From M3007 sp964621185 (GTDB lineage Bacteria; Bacteroidota; Bacteroidia; Chitinophagales; Saprospiraceae), in contig CAZULM010000025.1 of assembly GCA_964621185.1 (NCBI GenBank), forward strand, positions 17,040 to 81,039: a stretch of DNA of 64,000 nucleotides, written 5' to 3'. Shown one piece after another: positions 18,144-25,591 of the stretch (position 1 is its first letter; each line of letters opens with the position of its first letter). Both the position numbers and the translations under genes were made by a program. Under the pieces are notes generated by a model. That model searched no databases, was not told the DNA's origin, and saw only the letters and a program-made list of their open reading frames with translations.

Positions 18144-18620
18144 ATGGCAAACTACATATATTTGACTCAAAGCGGGTTCGACAAGATCATTGCTGAACTG
18201 GAAGAACTGAAAACAACCGGCAGGCTCGAAGCAGCCCATGCCATCGCAGAGGCGCGCGCGCAAGGCGACCTTTCAGAAAATGCCGAATACGACGCGGCAA
18301 AAAACGCACAAGGCCTTTTGGAACTGAAAATCAACGAACTGGAGATGATCGTCGCCAATGCCCGGATCATCGACGAAAGCCAATTGGACGATTCCAAGGT
18401 GGCGATACTCTCCAATGTGACCATAAAGAACCTGAAAACAGGCAAACAAATGACCTACAAGCTGGTTTCCGAAACGGAAGCCGACGCCAGGCAAGCAAAA
18501 ATATCCGTCAACTCGCCCATTGGCCAGGGATTGCTGGGCAAGGAAAAAGGCCAGATAGCGCACGTGACCACACCTGCCGGCCAAATGGAATTCGAAGTGG
18601 TGGACATCACCGTAGGCTGA
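18144..18620 (+). CDS. greA: transcription elongation factor GreA
   Basis: This 158-residue protein has the GreA layout. Residues about 1-75 form an antiparallel coiled coil whose tip carries the acidic pair in ARAQGDLSENAEYDAAKNAQ, which reaches the RNA polymerase active site. Residues about 80-158 form the FKBP-like domain (MTYKLVSETEADARQAKISV, then SPIGQGLLGKEKGQ). It stimulates transcript cleavage to rescue backtracked polymerase. It appears monocistronic, with a strong terminator right after the stop. Confidence 0.96.
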   Translation: MANYIYLTQSGFDKIIAELEELKTTGRLEAAHAIAEARAQGDLSENAEYDAAKNAQGLLELKINELEMIVANARIIDESQLDDSKVAILSNVTIKNLKTGKQMTYKLVSETEADARQAKISVNSPIGQGLLGKEKGQIAHVTTPAGQMEFEVVDITVG

Positions 18621-18641
18621 TTGCTTCGGCACTTGCCTTTT

Positions 18642-18688
18642 ATTGCCGACCGGGTTGGCTATAATCCCCGGTCGGCAATTGTTTTTTG
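18642..18688 (+). terminator. Rho-independent terminator after greA
   Basis: A perfect 13-bp stem, ATTGCCGACCGGG with CCCGGTCGGCAAT, is followed by GTTTTTTG. Confidence 0.9.
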
Positions 18689-18721
18689 TGGGCAATTGCG
18701 CTGATTTCAACTTTTCCCGCT

Positions 18722-18729
18722 TAATTTTG
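18722..18729 (+). promoter_or_regulatory. -7 element (TAATTTTG) upstream of batD
   Basis: TAATTTTG fits TAnnTTTG and lies 51 bp before the ATG at 18781. It supports that start over the longer frame from 18643, which would begin inside the greA terminator. Confidence 0.5.
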
Positions 18730-18780
18730 ACCCAAGAATCGTCAAGTTTAACAGACCGGTTCCCAGGTTTCATTACAGCC

Positions 18781-20544
18781 ATGTTTGACATCACGCTTCC
18801 GCGCTATGATACAGTTTCCTCGGCGTTCCGGGCCTTGGGTACGGCTGTGTTGTTGTTTTGGCAGCCGCCAGTGCTGATTGGCCAGTCTCCTGTTTTTGTC
18901 ACAAGCGCCGACGTTACCGAAGCCGTTGTGGGTATCCCCTTTACCCTCAGCTTCACCCTCACCGACGCAGAAGGCCAGCGTTTCAGCCCACCTTCCTTTC
19001 AAGGCTTCCGGTCAACTGGCAGCGTTTCCGAATTGAGGGGCTTTGCCTTTGAAAAGGGCAAATCCCGCAGCAGCCAAACCTGGTCCTATACCCTGGAGCC
19101 GACCAAGCCCGGTGTGTTCACCTTTGGGCCAGCCACGGTTTACGTTGGGGGGAGGGCACTGAACACCCCGCCTTTCAGCATAAAAGTGCTGTCGGCACCT
19201 GCTTCAAAAAGCGGCGTAGCCATACCCCCAGGCGATGATCAGGTGTTCATTGCCAGCAGTTTGAACAAACAGAAAGCCTTTCCCGGCGAACAGCTCGTGT
19301 GGAACCTCAAGCTCTATACCAAGGTGGCCATCGAAGGGGCCGACCTGATTTCAATGCCGGATTTTGAGGGCTTTTATTCTAAGGAAAAGCGACATTTCAA
19401 CGCTCAGGTCCAATATCAAACCATCAAAGGCAAAAAATACGCCGTAAAGACACTCCACGAAGAAGCAGTATTCCCCCAAACCTCCGGCGAACTGACCATT
19501 GGCAGCGCCCAAATCAGGGTAGGCATCGAACAGCCCGGCGGGCAAGGCTTCCTGTTCGGCCCCAAGCCCGTCACCCTCACCTCTCAGCCCGTAAAGCTTA
19601 CAGTAATCCCGTTGCCCGAACCTCATCCAGATGGGTTCAGCGGCGGCGTGGGGCGCTATTCCTGGGAGGTTCAGGCCGATACCAGCCAAATGAGCACCGA
19701 TGACGCGCTCACCCTGACCGTGCTGCTGCGGGGAAACGGGGATTCCCGCCGATTTGCAGCCCCCAAAATTGCGGTGCCGCCCACCTGCGAGATTTTTGAG
19801 CCACGGATTGTAGAAGAAACCGAAATAGAAAGCGAAACGGAAATCGTGCACAAAAAGAAGCTGGAATACGTCATCCTTGCCAAAGAGCCCGGTCTGCATG
19901 AAATCGTGCCAACCCTCACCTATTTCGACATCGACAGCAACAACTACCGCACCATTACTGCAACGCCTATACGCCTTGAAGTGCTCGCCGGGGCGAATTA
20001 CAAGCCCCAGACTGCAGTGGACACATTGCCCATGCCTGCGCCAACGGCTGTCCAAGTGGGGATATGGGAAAAGGCTGTCGGCGTTATCACCGCGCCGGCT
20101 TTTTTGTGGGTATTGTTGTTGTCGCTTTTGACATTCGGCCTGGTGTCGTTTTTCAAAAAAAAGAAACAAGAGGCGCCACAGCAACCAAAACTACCCAGGT
20201 CGGATAAAGCCAGCGAGGCACAACGGCGCTTTGCCAACCTTGGCGCCATGTTGCATAAAGAAGCGCCAGAGACTTTTTACAACGAGCTGCTCAAATCGCT
20301 GCAACAGTACATCTCTGCCAGGCTCGACCTTGCGCCAGCCCAACTGAACCAGGCCCAGCTCCGTTCCAAACTGGCAGAACGCCGCGTTACCCCTATCCGC
20401 ATACAGGCTTTCTTGTCCATTCTGCAGACCTGCGAGGCAGCCGTTTTCTCCGGCCATACCGATGCCTCCAAAATGGAATCCGACTGGCATACGGCGGAAC
20501 GGGTGATACAGGAACTTGAAAAAGAGATTCAAGGCATTTCTTGA
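18781..20544 (+). CDS. batD: BatD-family protein
   Basis: This 587-residue protein starts at 18781. It has an N-terminal hydrophobic signal and a series of Ig-like beta domains: SADVTEAVVGIPFTLSFTLT, FRSTGSVSELRGFAFEKGKS and SQTWSYTLEPTKPGVFTFGP. A membrane helix lies at about residues 437-457 (FLWVLLLSLLTFGLVSFF), and a cytoplasmic helical tail follows (YNELLKSLQQYISARLDLAP). BatD belongs to the Bacteroides aerotolerance operon family, usually with BatA/B/C/E and MoxR/DUF58. Here it stands without them. The family role in oxygen or envelope stress is poorly defined. Confidence 0.88.
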   Translation: MFDITLPRYDTVSSAFRALGTAVLLFWQPPVLIGQSPVFVTSADVTEAVVGIPFTLSFTLTDAEGQRFSPPSFQGFRSTGSVSELRGFAFEKGKSRSSQTWSYTLEPTKPGVFTFGPATVYVGGRALNTPPFSIKVLSAPASKSGVAIPPGDDQVFIASSLNKQKAFPGEQLVWNLKLYTKVAIEGADLISMPDFEGFYSKEKRHFNAQVQYQTIKGKKYAVKTLHEEAVFPQTSGELTIGSAQIRVGIEQPGGQGFLFGPKPVTLTSQPVKLTVIPLPEPHPDGFSGGVGRYSWEVQADTSQMSTDDALTLTVLLRGNGDSRRFAAPKIAVPPTCEIFEPRIVEETEIESETEIVHKKKLEYVILAKEPGLHEIVPTLTYFDIDSNNYRTITATPIRLEVLAGANYKPQTAVDTLPMPAPTAVQVGIWEKAVGVITAPAFLWVLLLSLLTFGLVSFFKKKKQEAPQQPKLPRSDKASEAQRRFANLGAMLHKEAPETFYNELLKSLQQYISARLDLAPAQLNQAQLRSKLAERRVTPIRIQAFLSILQTCEAAVFSGHTDASKMESDWHTAERVIQELEKEIQGIS

Positions 20545-20570
20545 AGACCGCCAAAAAAGCCTTACCTTTG
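20541..20570 (+). promoter_or_regulatory. Bacteroidota-type promoter for the FKBP gene
   Basis: TTG at 20541 and TACCTTTG at 20563-20570 are 19 bp apart, matching the -33/-7 pattern. The start codon follows 43 bp later. Confidence 0.6.
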
Positions 20571-20613
20571 CGGCCATTTTTCATCCAAAACGGCCATTTA
20601 TGCCGTTTTACAA

Positions 20614-21132
20614 ATGTTGCAAACAATGGTCATTGAAGCAAATAAAGTAGTTTCTGTACACTACACCCTCACCGAAGGCACTGCCGAAGGCCAGCTCGTA
20701 GAAACAACCGAGGGCAAAGAGCCGCTGCTCTTCATCTTTGGCACGGGCATGATGATCCCGGATTTTGAACATAACCTCGCTGGCAAAAAAGTGGGCGACA
20801 AGTTCTCTTTCGGCATTGCTGCCGACAAAGCTTATGGCCCCTACGACCAAGCTGCCCTTATCGAGGTGCCCAGGGCAATTTTTGAGGAGGATGGCAAAGT
20901 CCCAGACGGCCTGCTCGAAATCGGCAACATGTTGCCCCTCCAAGACCAGGATGGCAACCAACTGACCGGCATGGTGGCAGCCGTGGGCGAGGAAAAGGTA
21001 AAGCTGGACTTCAACCACCCGATGGCCGGTGTTGACCTTTACTTCACCGGGCACGTGGCGGCTTTGCGCGACGCAGACCCTTCTGAGCTGGCACATGGGC
21101 ATGTACACGGGCCTGGCGGGCACCACCATTGA
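20614..21132 (+). CDS. SlyD-like FKBP-type peptidyl-prolyl isomerase
   Basis: This protein has 172 residues from 20614, or 168 from the ATG at 20626 (MVIEANKVVSVHYTL), which aligns better with the family. It has the split FKBP domain (FIFGTGMMIPDFEHNLAGKK, then GEEKVKLDFNHPMAGVDLYF) with an inserted chaperone flap at about residues 75-130. SlyD proteins speed proline isomerisation and act as folding chaperones. The C-terminus, LAHGHVHGPGGHHH, is a short His-rich tail that could bind nickel or zinc, as in SlyD of E. coli. It ends 16 bp from the convergent mutase gene. Confidence 0.9.
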   Translation: MLQTMVIEANKVVSVHYTLTEGTAEGQLVETTEGKEPLLFIFGTGMMIPDFEHNLAGKKVGDKFSFGIAADKAYGPYDQAALIEVPRAIFEEDGKVPDGLLEIGNMLPLQDQDGNQLTGMVAAVGEEKVKLDFNHPMAGVDLYFTGHVAALRDADPSELAHGHVHGPGGHHH

Positions 21133-21148
21133 TGGAGATCATGACAAG

Positions 21149-22282
21149 TTAGGCCCTGCCCAGGGCCTCCCAAGCCTTTTCTGCCAACAATATCGTCAGG
21201 TTTTCGATGTAATAGCTCCCCGCTGCAGGGTCGTTCACCAAATCCAGCCCGCTCTCCATTTTCATCAGATGCTGCACGTTGCGGGCAATCCTGCGGCCAA
21301 AGGCAGGAGGGTAGTCGGCGCAATGTTCCCTGTCGGCATCGTAGGGCAGCACGGTGAGCCTATCGGCGCCGCCCAATACCGCCGACATGGCGATGGTGGT
21401 AGCGCGGATCATGTTGGTGTACAGGTCGTCAGTATAGGCTTCATGGTTGCATTTTGCGGCAATGACCGGATGGGATAAGGGCGCTTCCCAAGCCTTCAAA
21501 ACGTTGGCCCACAACAACTTGAATGCTCTTATTTTCCCAATTTCCAAAAAATAGCTTTTGCCGACAGGCATGGAAAACTGCAAAAACGAAGCTGTTTTTT
21601 CTACAGTGACACCGCGTTCCGACAGCTTGGAAAAGTATTCGTTGGCCTGGTTTATGGTCTCGGCCAAGGCTGCAACGGGATCCTGTTGGGCAGAAAAACC
21701 GAGCGAAATAACCTTGAACCGGGGAAATGACTCGCCCGCAAATTCCAGCAAGTCAACCAAGTAGCGCCAATCGATGATGCCGCCCGCTTGCACCGGGTCG
21801 TATTCCACGGAACCGCGCAGGGCTCGGGTGTCAATGTTGCCCGATTTTGCCAGGCGCAGCAAGTGGCCAAATATCCCGGCAGGGTTGCCCCAAACCCCTT
21901 GGCCGGAAAAATGCAGCCCGATAAAATCGAGGTGGAGGCCCGCCAAAGCCTGCTCAAAAACGGCCCAATCGGGCGCCCCATCGAACACGAATGTCAAGCC
22001 TTCGGCGCCGCCGTTCAGCGCTTCCAATGCCTGGGCATTCGCGGCAACCGGGTCGGAAACCAGTATTGTCTCGCAAATTTCCCAACCCTTCCCAGGTTTT
22101 TCAAAGGGCAGCGGCGATTTCGGGAAATCCTCTGCACGTACCAGCGGCGAAACGCGAAGGCCCTCGCCAACAACCCAGTCCAGCTCAGCTAAAGGTTTGT
22201 CTTTCAAGTCTTTAGCTATTTTTTTAAGCCAATCGGCTTTGGAAACGGGGGGGAATTCTGAAAATAAATCCTTGTTTGGCAT
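21149..22282 (-). CDS. mutA: methylmalonyl-CoA mutase small-subunit-like protein, barrel only
   Basis: This 377-residue protein matches the TIM-barrel part of the mutase beta subunit: ISLGFSAQQDPVAALAETIN, CNHEAYTDDLYTNMIRATTI, MSAVLGGADRLTVLPYD, and the end RNVQHLMKMESGLDLVNDPA. The subunit pairs with the catalytic, cobalamin-binding MutB subunit that interconverts methylmalonyl-CoA and succinyl-CoA. Here the protein stops at the end of the barrel, with no degenerate cobalamin domain. No mutB or epimerase is in the window. The ATG at 22282 is preferred; a longer frame starts at 22303. The -7 element almost touches this start. Confidence 0.88.
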   Translation of the reverse strand: MPNKDLFSEFPPVSKADWLKKIAKDLKDKPLAELDWVVGEGLRVSPLVRAEDFPKSPLPFEKPGKGWEICETILVSDPVAANAQALEALNGGAEGLTFVFDGAPDWAVFEQALAGLHLDFIGLHFSGQGVWGNPAGIFGHLLRLAKSGNIDTRALRGSVEYDPVQAGGIIDWRYLVDLLEFAGESFPRFKVISLGFSAQQDPVAALAETINQANEYFSKLSERGVTVEKTASFLQFSMPVGKSYFLEIGKIRAFKLLWANVLKAWEAPLSHPVIAAKCNHEAYTDDLYTNMIRATTIAMSAVLGGADRLTVLPYDADREHCADYPPAFGRRIARNVQHLMKMESGLDLVNDPAAGSYYIENLTILLAEKAWEALGRA

Positions 22283-22289
22283 GATGCCG

Positions 22290-22297
22290 CAAAAGTA
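22290..22297 (-). promoter_or_regulatory. -7 element (TACTTTTG) almost abutting the mutA start
   Basis: On the minus strand TACTTTTG ends 8 bp before the ATG at 22282. If used, transcription would begin within a few bases of the start codon, giving a leaderless or near-leaderless message. Confidence 0.5.
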
Positions 22298-22379
22298 AAA
22301 CATCTAAATGCCACGGTTTCAATATTGTTGGCGGATAATTCATGGCGAAATTGGCGAACATTTTTACGCCCAACCTGTT

Positions 22380-22387
22380 TACCTTTG
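22380..22387 (+). promoter_or_regulatory. -7 element (TACCTTTG) for the isc genes
   Basis: TACCTTTG lies 25 bp before the iscS ATG and fits the TAnnTTTG consensus. No good -33 was pinned down. Confidence 0.5.
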
Positions 22388-22411
22388 CAGTTGATTAAAT
22401 CTAAATAAGCA

Positions 22412-23632
22412 ATGAGCCAGCGACGACTGATATACTTGGACAATAATGCCACCACGCCTTGCGACCCAAGGGTAGTGGATGCCATGATCCCATATTTTTA
22501 CGAAAAACACGGAAACGCGGCCAGCCGCAGCCACCAATTTGGCTGGGAAGCCGAAGATGCCGTGGATTATTCCCGCGAGCAAATCGCGGCCCTGCTGCAG
22601 GTAGAAGATAAGGAGATCATTTTTACCTCTGGCGCCACAGAAAGCAATAACCTGGCCCTCAAAGGCGTGTTTGAGATGTACGCCAAGAAAGGCAACCACA
22701 TCATCACCGCAGAAACGGAGCACAAGGCCATCCTCGACACCTGCAAGCACCTGGAAAAAGCGGGCGCTGAAATCACCTACCTCAAAGTGCAGGAAGACGG
22801 GCTCATCAGCCTTGCCGACCTGGAGGCCGCCATCAGGCCGAACACGATCCTGGTGTCTATCATGTGGGCGAACAACGAAACCGGCGTGATTCAGCCCATG
22901 CGCGAAATCGCCCTGATTTGTGAAAAGCACGGCGTTTTGTTCCACTCTGATGCCACACAGGCCGTTGGGAAAATCCCCACGTACCCGCGCGAAGTCGGTA
23001 TTCACCTGATGTCCTTCACCGGGCACAAGATGTACGGCCCCAAAGGCGTCGGCGCGCTGTACGTGAGCCGTAAGAACCCCAGGGTAAAGGTGACTGCCCA
23101 AATGGACGGCGGCGGCCACGAGCGCGGCATGCGCTCCGGAACCCTGAACGTGCCGGGCATCGTCGGGTTTGGAAAAGCAGCTGAAATAGCCCGACTGGAA
23201 ATGGACCAGGATGCGGCCCGGCTGCGCAAGCTGCGCGACCACCTCGAAGCCGAACTGACCAAGCTCGAAGAGACAAAAGTAAACGGCAACCAAAACAGCC
23301 GTATGCCGCACGTGACCAATATCTCCTTCAAACACGTTGAAGGAGAAGGGCTTATGATGACTTTTAACCAAAATATCGCCGTGTCGTCAGGCTCTGCCTG
23401 TACCTCGGCCTCGCTGGAACCATCGTATGTGCTGGTTGGCATGGGCCTGGGCGACGACCTGGCGCACTCCAGCATCCGCTTCTCTTTGGGGCGGTTCACG
23501 ACAGAAGAAGAGGTGAACGAAGCCATTCAATTGGTCACCAACGGCGTGAACCACATGCGCGAGCTGTCGCCGATTTGGGAAATGTACAAAGACGGGGTGG
23601 ACTTGAGCAAGATTGAGTGGGCTGCCCACTAA
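22412..23632 (+). CDS. iscS: cysteine desulfurase
   Basis: This 406-residue PLP enzyme takes sulfur from cysteine to build iron-sulfur clusters and other sulfur cofactors. The N-terminus YLDNNATTPCDPRVVDAM is typical. The PLP lysine lies in HLMSFTGHKMYGPKGVGALY and the active-site cysteine in AVSSGSACTSASLEPSYVL. It is followed by a 29-codon ORF, then iscU and iscA, so it supplies sulfur to the IscU scaffold. No iscR, hscA, hscB or ferredoxin gene is seen nearby. Confidence 0.95.
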   Translation: MSQRRLIYLDNNATTPCDPRVVDAMIPYFYEKHGNAASRSHQFGWEAEDAVDYSREQIAALLQVEDKEIIFTSGATESNNLALKGVFEMYAKKGNHIITAETEHKAILDTCKHLEKAGAEITYLKVQEDGLISLADLEAAIRPNTILVSIMWANNETGVIQPMREIALICEKHGVLFHSDATQAVGKIPTYPREVGIHLMSFTGHKMYGPKGVGALYVSRKNPRVKVTAQMDGGGHERGMRSGTLNVPGIVGFGKAAEIARLEMDQDAARLRKLRDHLEAELTKLEETKVNGNQNSRMPHVTNISFKHVEGEGLMMTFNQNIAVSSGSACTSASLEPSYVLVGMGLGDDLAHSSIRFSLGRFTTEEEVNEAIQLVTNGVNHMRELSPIWEMYKDGVDLSKIEWAAH

Positions 23633-23639
23633 ATTTAAT

Positions 23640-23732
23640 GTGATAATTTGATAATTCGATAATGTGATAATTATTCAACATTGAGGTGATGTGTGCCATT
23701 ATCAAATTGTCTAATTATCAAATTATCAAATT
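23640..23732. repeat. opposed octamer arrays between iscS and the microORF
   Basis: Four reverse units (GTGATAAT, TTGATAAT, TCGATAAT, GTGATAAT; 23640-23671) face four forward units (ATTATCAA, ATTGTCTA, ATTATCAA, ATTATCAA; 23698-23729) across 26 bp. The arms can pair into a long A/T-rich hairpin. The forward arm ends 9 bp before the microORF ATG. Confidence 0.75.
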
Positions 23733-23740
23733 AAAATAAG

Positions 23741-23830
23741 ATGCGCCCACCCGATCCGTTCACAAAATTGCTTTACCGCATTTATTACACGGTAAAGGGC
23801 TGGTATTACGGCATGTTCAAAAAGAAATAA
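23741..23830 (+). CDS. 29-residue microORF between iscS and iscU
   Basis: An ATG after AAAATAAG opens a 29-codon frame ending TAA. The product is basic and aromatic, beginning MRPPDPFTKLLYRIYYTV and ending GMFKKK, with a possible amphipathic helix in the middle. It is too short for ordinary gene callers. It lies 30 bp before iscU on the same strand, so it would be co-translated with the cluster machinery. Its role is unknown; a chance ORF cannot be excluded. Confidence 0.45.
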   Translation: MRPPDPFTKLLYRIYYTVKGWYYGMFKKK

Positions 23831-23860
23831 GGACCTTAACAATTCAACCTCTGTACAGAT

Positions 23861-24274
23861 ATGGCATATTCAGAAAAAGTGCTCGACCATTTCAAGAACC
23901 CGCGCAACGTCGGGGTGCTGAACAAGGAGGCGAAAAACGTCGGCACCGGCCTCGTCGGTGCACCCGAATGTGGCGACGTGATGCGCCTGCAGATCGAAGT
24001 TGACGAAGAGAGCGGCATCATCCGCGACGCCAAGTTCAAAACCTTTGGCTGCGGCTCCGCCATCGCATCCTCTTCCCTGGCGACCGAGTGGCTCAAAGGC
24101 AAAAGCCTCGACGAAGCCGCCGGCATCGACAACATGGACATCGTGGAAGAACTGGCCCTCCCGCCAGTGAAAATCCACTGCTCCGTACTGGCAGAAGATG
24201 CGATCAAGGCAGCCATCAACGATTACCGCGCCAAAAACGGCATCGCGGCTGAAACTGCGGCTGCAACTGCATAA
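23861..24274 (+). CDS. iscU: iron-sulfur cluster scaffold protein
   Basis: This 137-residue scaffold has the three ligand cysteines in VGAPECGDVMRL, KTFGCGSAIASSS and KIHCSVLAEDAIKA, with the Asp after the first Cys. The LPPVK motif just before the third Cys is the docking site of the HscA chaperone in the ISC system, although hscA is not in the window. The C-terminal tail (IAAETAAATA) is Ala-rich and not part of the fold. It accepts sulfur from IscS and assembles [2Fe-2S] clusters for transfer. Confidence 0.95.
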   Translation: MAYSEKVLDHFKNPRNVGVLNKEAKNVGTGLVGAPECGDVMRLQIEVDEESGIIRDAKFKTFGCGSAIASSSLATEWLKGKSLDEAAGIDNMDIVEELALPPVKIHCSVLAEDAIKAAINDYRAKNGIAAETAAATA

Positions 24275-24411
24275 AAATTGCCTTGTCACGCACTTGCCAG
24301 CCATATTTGACTCCAATAACTCAGTGGGGCAATAATGCTTAGTGGTCATTCGCCCAGGTTCAGGTGCCCATACAAGTCAGCAATCGCGCAGCTTTGCCCT
24401 AGACTTTGGCG

Positions 24412-24461
24412 GCCAATAAGCCAACCGCCAAAAGCCAACAGCTAATAGCCAATAGCCAACA
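24412..24461 (+). repeat. heptamer tandem array (GCCAAYA) in the iscA leader
   Basis: GCCAATA, one spacer base, then six contiguous 7-bp units (GCCAACC, GCCAAAA, GCCAACA, GCTAATA, GCCAATA, GCCAACA) run to 2 bp before the iscA ATG at 24464. Confidence 0.8.
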
Positions 24462-24463
24462 AG

Positions 24464-24790
24464 ATGATCTACGTTTCAGACAGCGCCAAGCAAAAAATTC
24501 AGGAAGTCAGGAAATCCGGCAACATCCCAGACGACTATTTCATCCGGGTTAGTGTTACCTCAGGAGGCTGCTCCGGCTTGTCGTACAAAATGGATTTCGA
24601 CAACGAATCGAAGCCTACCGACCAGGTGTTTGAAGACAACGGCGAGAAAGTGGTGACCGACCTTAAAAGCTTTTTGTACCTTTTCAACACCACCCTGGAG
24701 TTTTCCGGGGGACTGAACGGCAAAGGCTTCACCTTCAACAACCCCAACGCTACGCGCACCTGCGGGTGCGGGGAGAGCTTTGCGGTGTAG
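24464..24790 (+). CDS. iscA: A-type iron-sulfur carrier (HesB/IscA family)
   Basis: This 108-residue protein has the family's three cysteines: one in VTSGGCSGLSYKMDF and two in RTCGCGESFAV at the C-terminus. A-type carriers receive clusters from the scaffold and pass them to apo-proteins. It is full length. It lies 189 bp behind iscU, the gap being filled by low-complexity sequence and a heptamer array that ends at its start codon. The stop is 2 bp from the convergent panD gene. Confidence 0.93.
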   Translation: MIYVSDSAKQKIQEVRKSGNIPDDYFIRVSVTSGGCSGLSYKMDFDNESKPTDQVFEDNGEKVVTDLKSFLYLFNTTLEFSGGLNGKGFTFNNPNATRTCGCGESFAV

Positions 24791-24792
24791 GT

Positions 24793-25143
24793 TTACCTAA
24801 CTAGACGGTTATTCGCATCCGGAAAAACAATGGTCGGCTCGAAATTTCTGGCTTCTTCCGGGGTCATATACGCATACGCGACGATGATCAGTATATCGTC
24901 TAACTGCACCCGGCGCGCGGCAGCCCCGTTCAGGCATACGATGCCGCTTCCCCGCTTCCCGCGGATGGTATAGGTCTCAAATCGCTCCCCGTTGTTGTTG
25001 TTCACTACCTGCACCTTTTCCCCCACCAAAATATTGGCCGCGTCGAGCAAGTCCTCGTCGATCGTGATACTGCCGACATAGTTCAGGTTGGCCTCAGTCA
25101 CCTTTACCCGGTGAATTTTGCTTTTAAAAACTTCTATGAACAT
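24793..25143 (-). CDS. panD: aspartate 1-decarboxylase proenzyme
   Basis: This 116-residue pyruvoyl enzyme makes beta-alanine for pantothenate and coenzyme A. The self-cleavage site is Gly24-Ser25 in NLNYVGSITIDEDLL, exactly where the family has it; Ser25 becomes the pyruvoyl group. Further family marks are VQVVNNNNGERFETYTIRG and the Gly-Ser-Gly turn of KRGSGIVCLNGAAARRVQ. The start at 25143 (MFIEVFKSKIHRVKV) is the family start; the frame stays open upstream only through repeat-derived sequence. It is transcribed away from asnS. Confidence 0.95.
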   Translation of the reverse strand: MFIEVFKSKIHRVKVTEANLNYVGSITIDEDLLDAANILVGEKVQVVNNNNGERFETYTIRGKRGSGIVCLNGAAARRVQLDDILIIVAYAYMTPEEARNFEPTIVFPDANNRLVR

Positions 25144-25283
25144 GGATGGATTTGTTGTGTATAGTCCTGGGGTCTGTTCCGTGTTGCCATAGCGGAGAAG
25201 AAAACAATCCGGGCGTCGGTATTGTTTCGGCTCAAATTGGTGCTGAAACCCTCTGAAGACCCTTCTGCTTGCTTGGCCGCACG

Positions 25284-25330
25284 CTACCCCTTCTCTTGGT
25301 TGTCCTTCTCGTAAGAATCCGTCCACGTAA
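25284..25330 (-). repeat. repeat family 3, copy 1 (left arm of inverted pair)
   Basis: Bases 25295-25325 are the exact reverse complement of 25387-25417 (31 of 31). The rest of the arm matches the other copies less well. Confidence 0.85.
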
Positions 25331-25374
25331 AAAGGGGAACGAACACCACAATGCTTTCGGCATTTGCACGTTCA

Positions 25375-25428
25375 GCGCACTTTGCCTGGACGGATTCTTA
25401 CGAGAAGGACAACCAAGGGCGAAGGTAG
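25375..25428 (+). repeat. repeat family 3, copy 2 (right arm of inverted pair)
   Basis: It runs GCGCACTTTGCCTGGACGG through CGAGAAGGACAACCAAGG to GAAGGTAG. A third, diverged copy lies at 29274-29315. Confidence 0.85.
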
Positions 25429-25511
25429 CTCAAGGATTGATTGTAGCGAAGAGCTGGCAAGTGTGTACATATTGGTCGGAGGATGAAAAATCGTCAATAC
25501 TAACCCCAGCA

Positions 25512-25541
25512 TTGAAATCGCCCGCAATTCCATTACCTTTG
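25512..25541 (+). promoter_or_regulatory. Bacteroidota-type promoter for asnS
   Basis: TTG at 25512 and TACCTTTG at 25534-25541 are 19 bp apart, the same spacing as upstream of the FKBP gene. The asnS ATG is 50 bp downstream. Confidence 0.6.
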
Positions 25542-25591
25542 CGGCTCTTTTTTCGAGCCATACAACGAATCCTCCATCAGCAATACAAGCA

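Larger units (their letters stand above)
25144..25591. other. panD-asnS intergenic region with repeat pair and promoters
   Basis: This 448-bp divergent gap holds no gene I can support. It contains an inverted pair of the third repeat family (25284-25330 and 25375-25428) and the asnS promoter (25512-25541). Open frames crossing it on both strands encode the same DGFLREGQPR peptide because of the inverted repeat. Confidence 0.7.

Noticed and set aside
18643..18780. Longer start for batD
   Set aside because: It would begin inside the greA terminator and upstream of a good -7 element; the signal-like region starts at 18781.
25144..25326. N-terminal extension of panD by 61 residues
   Set aside because: The family starts at MFIEVFKSK; the extension is translated repeat sequence and places the Gly-Ser cleavage site far from its normal position 24-25.
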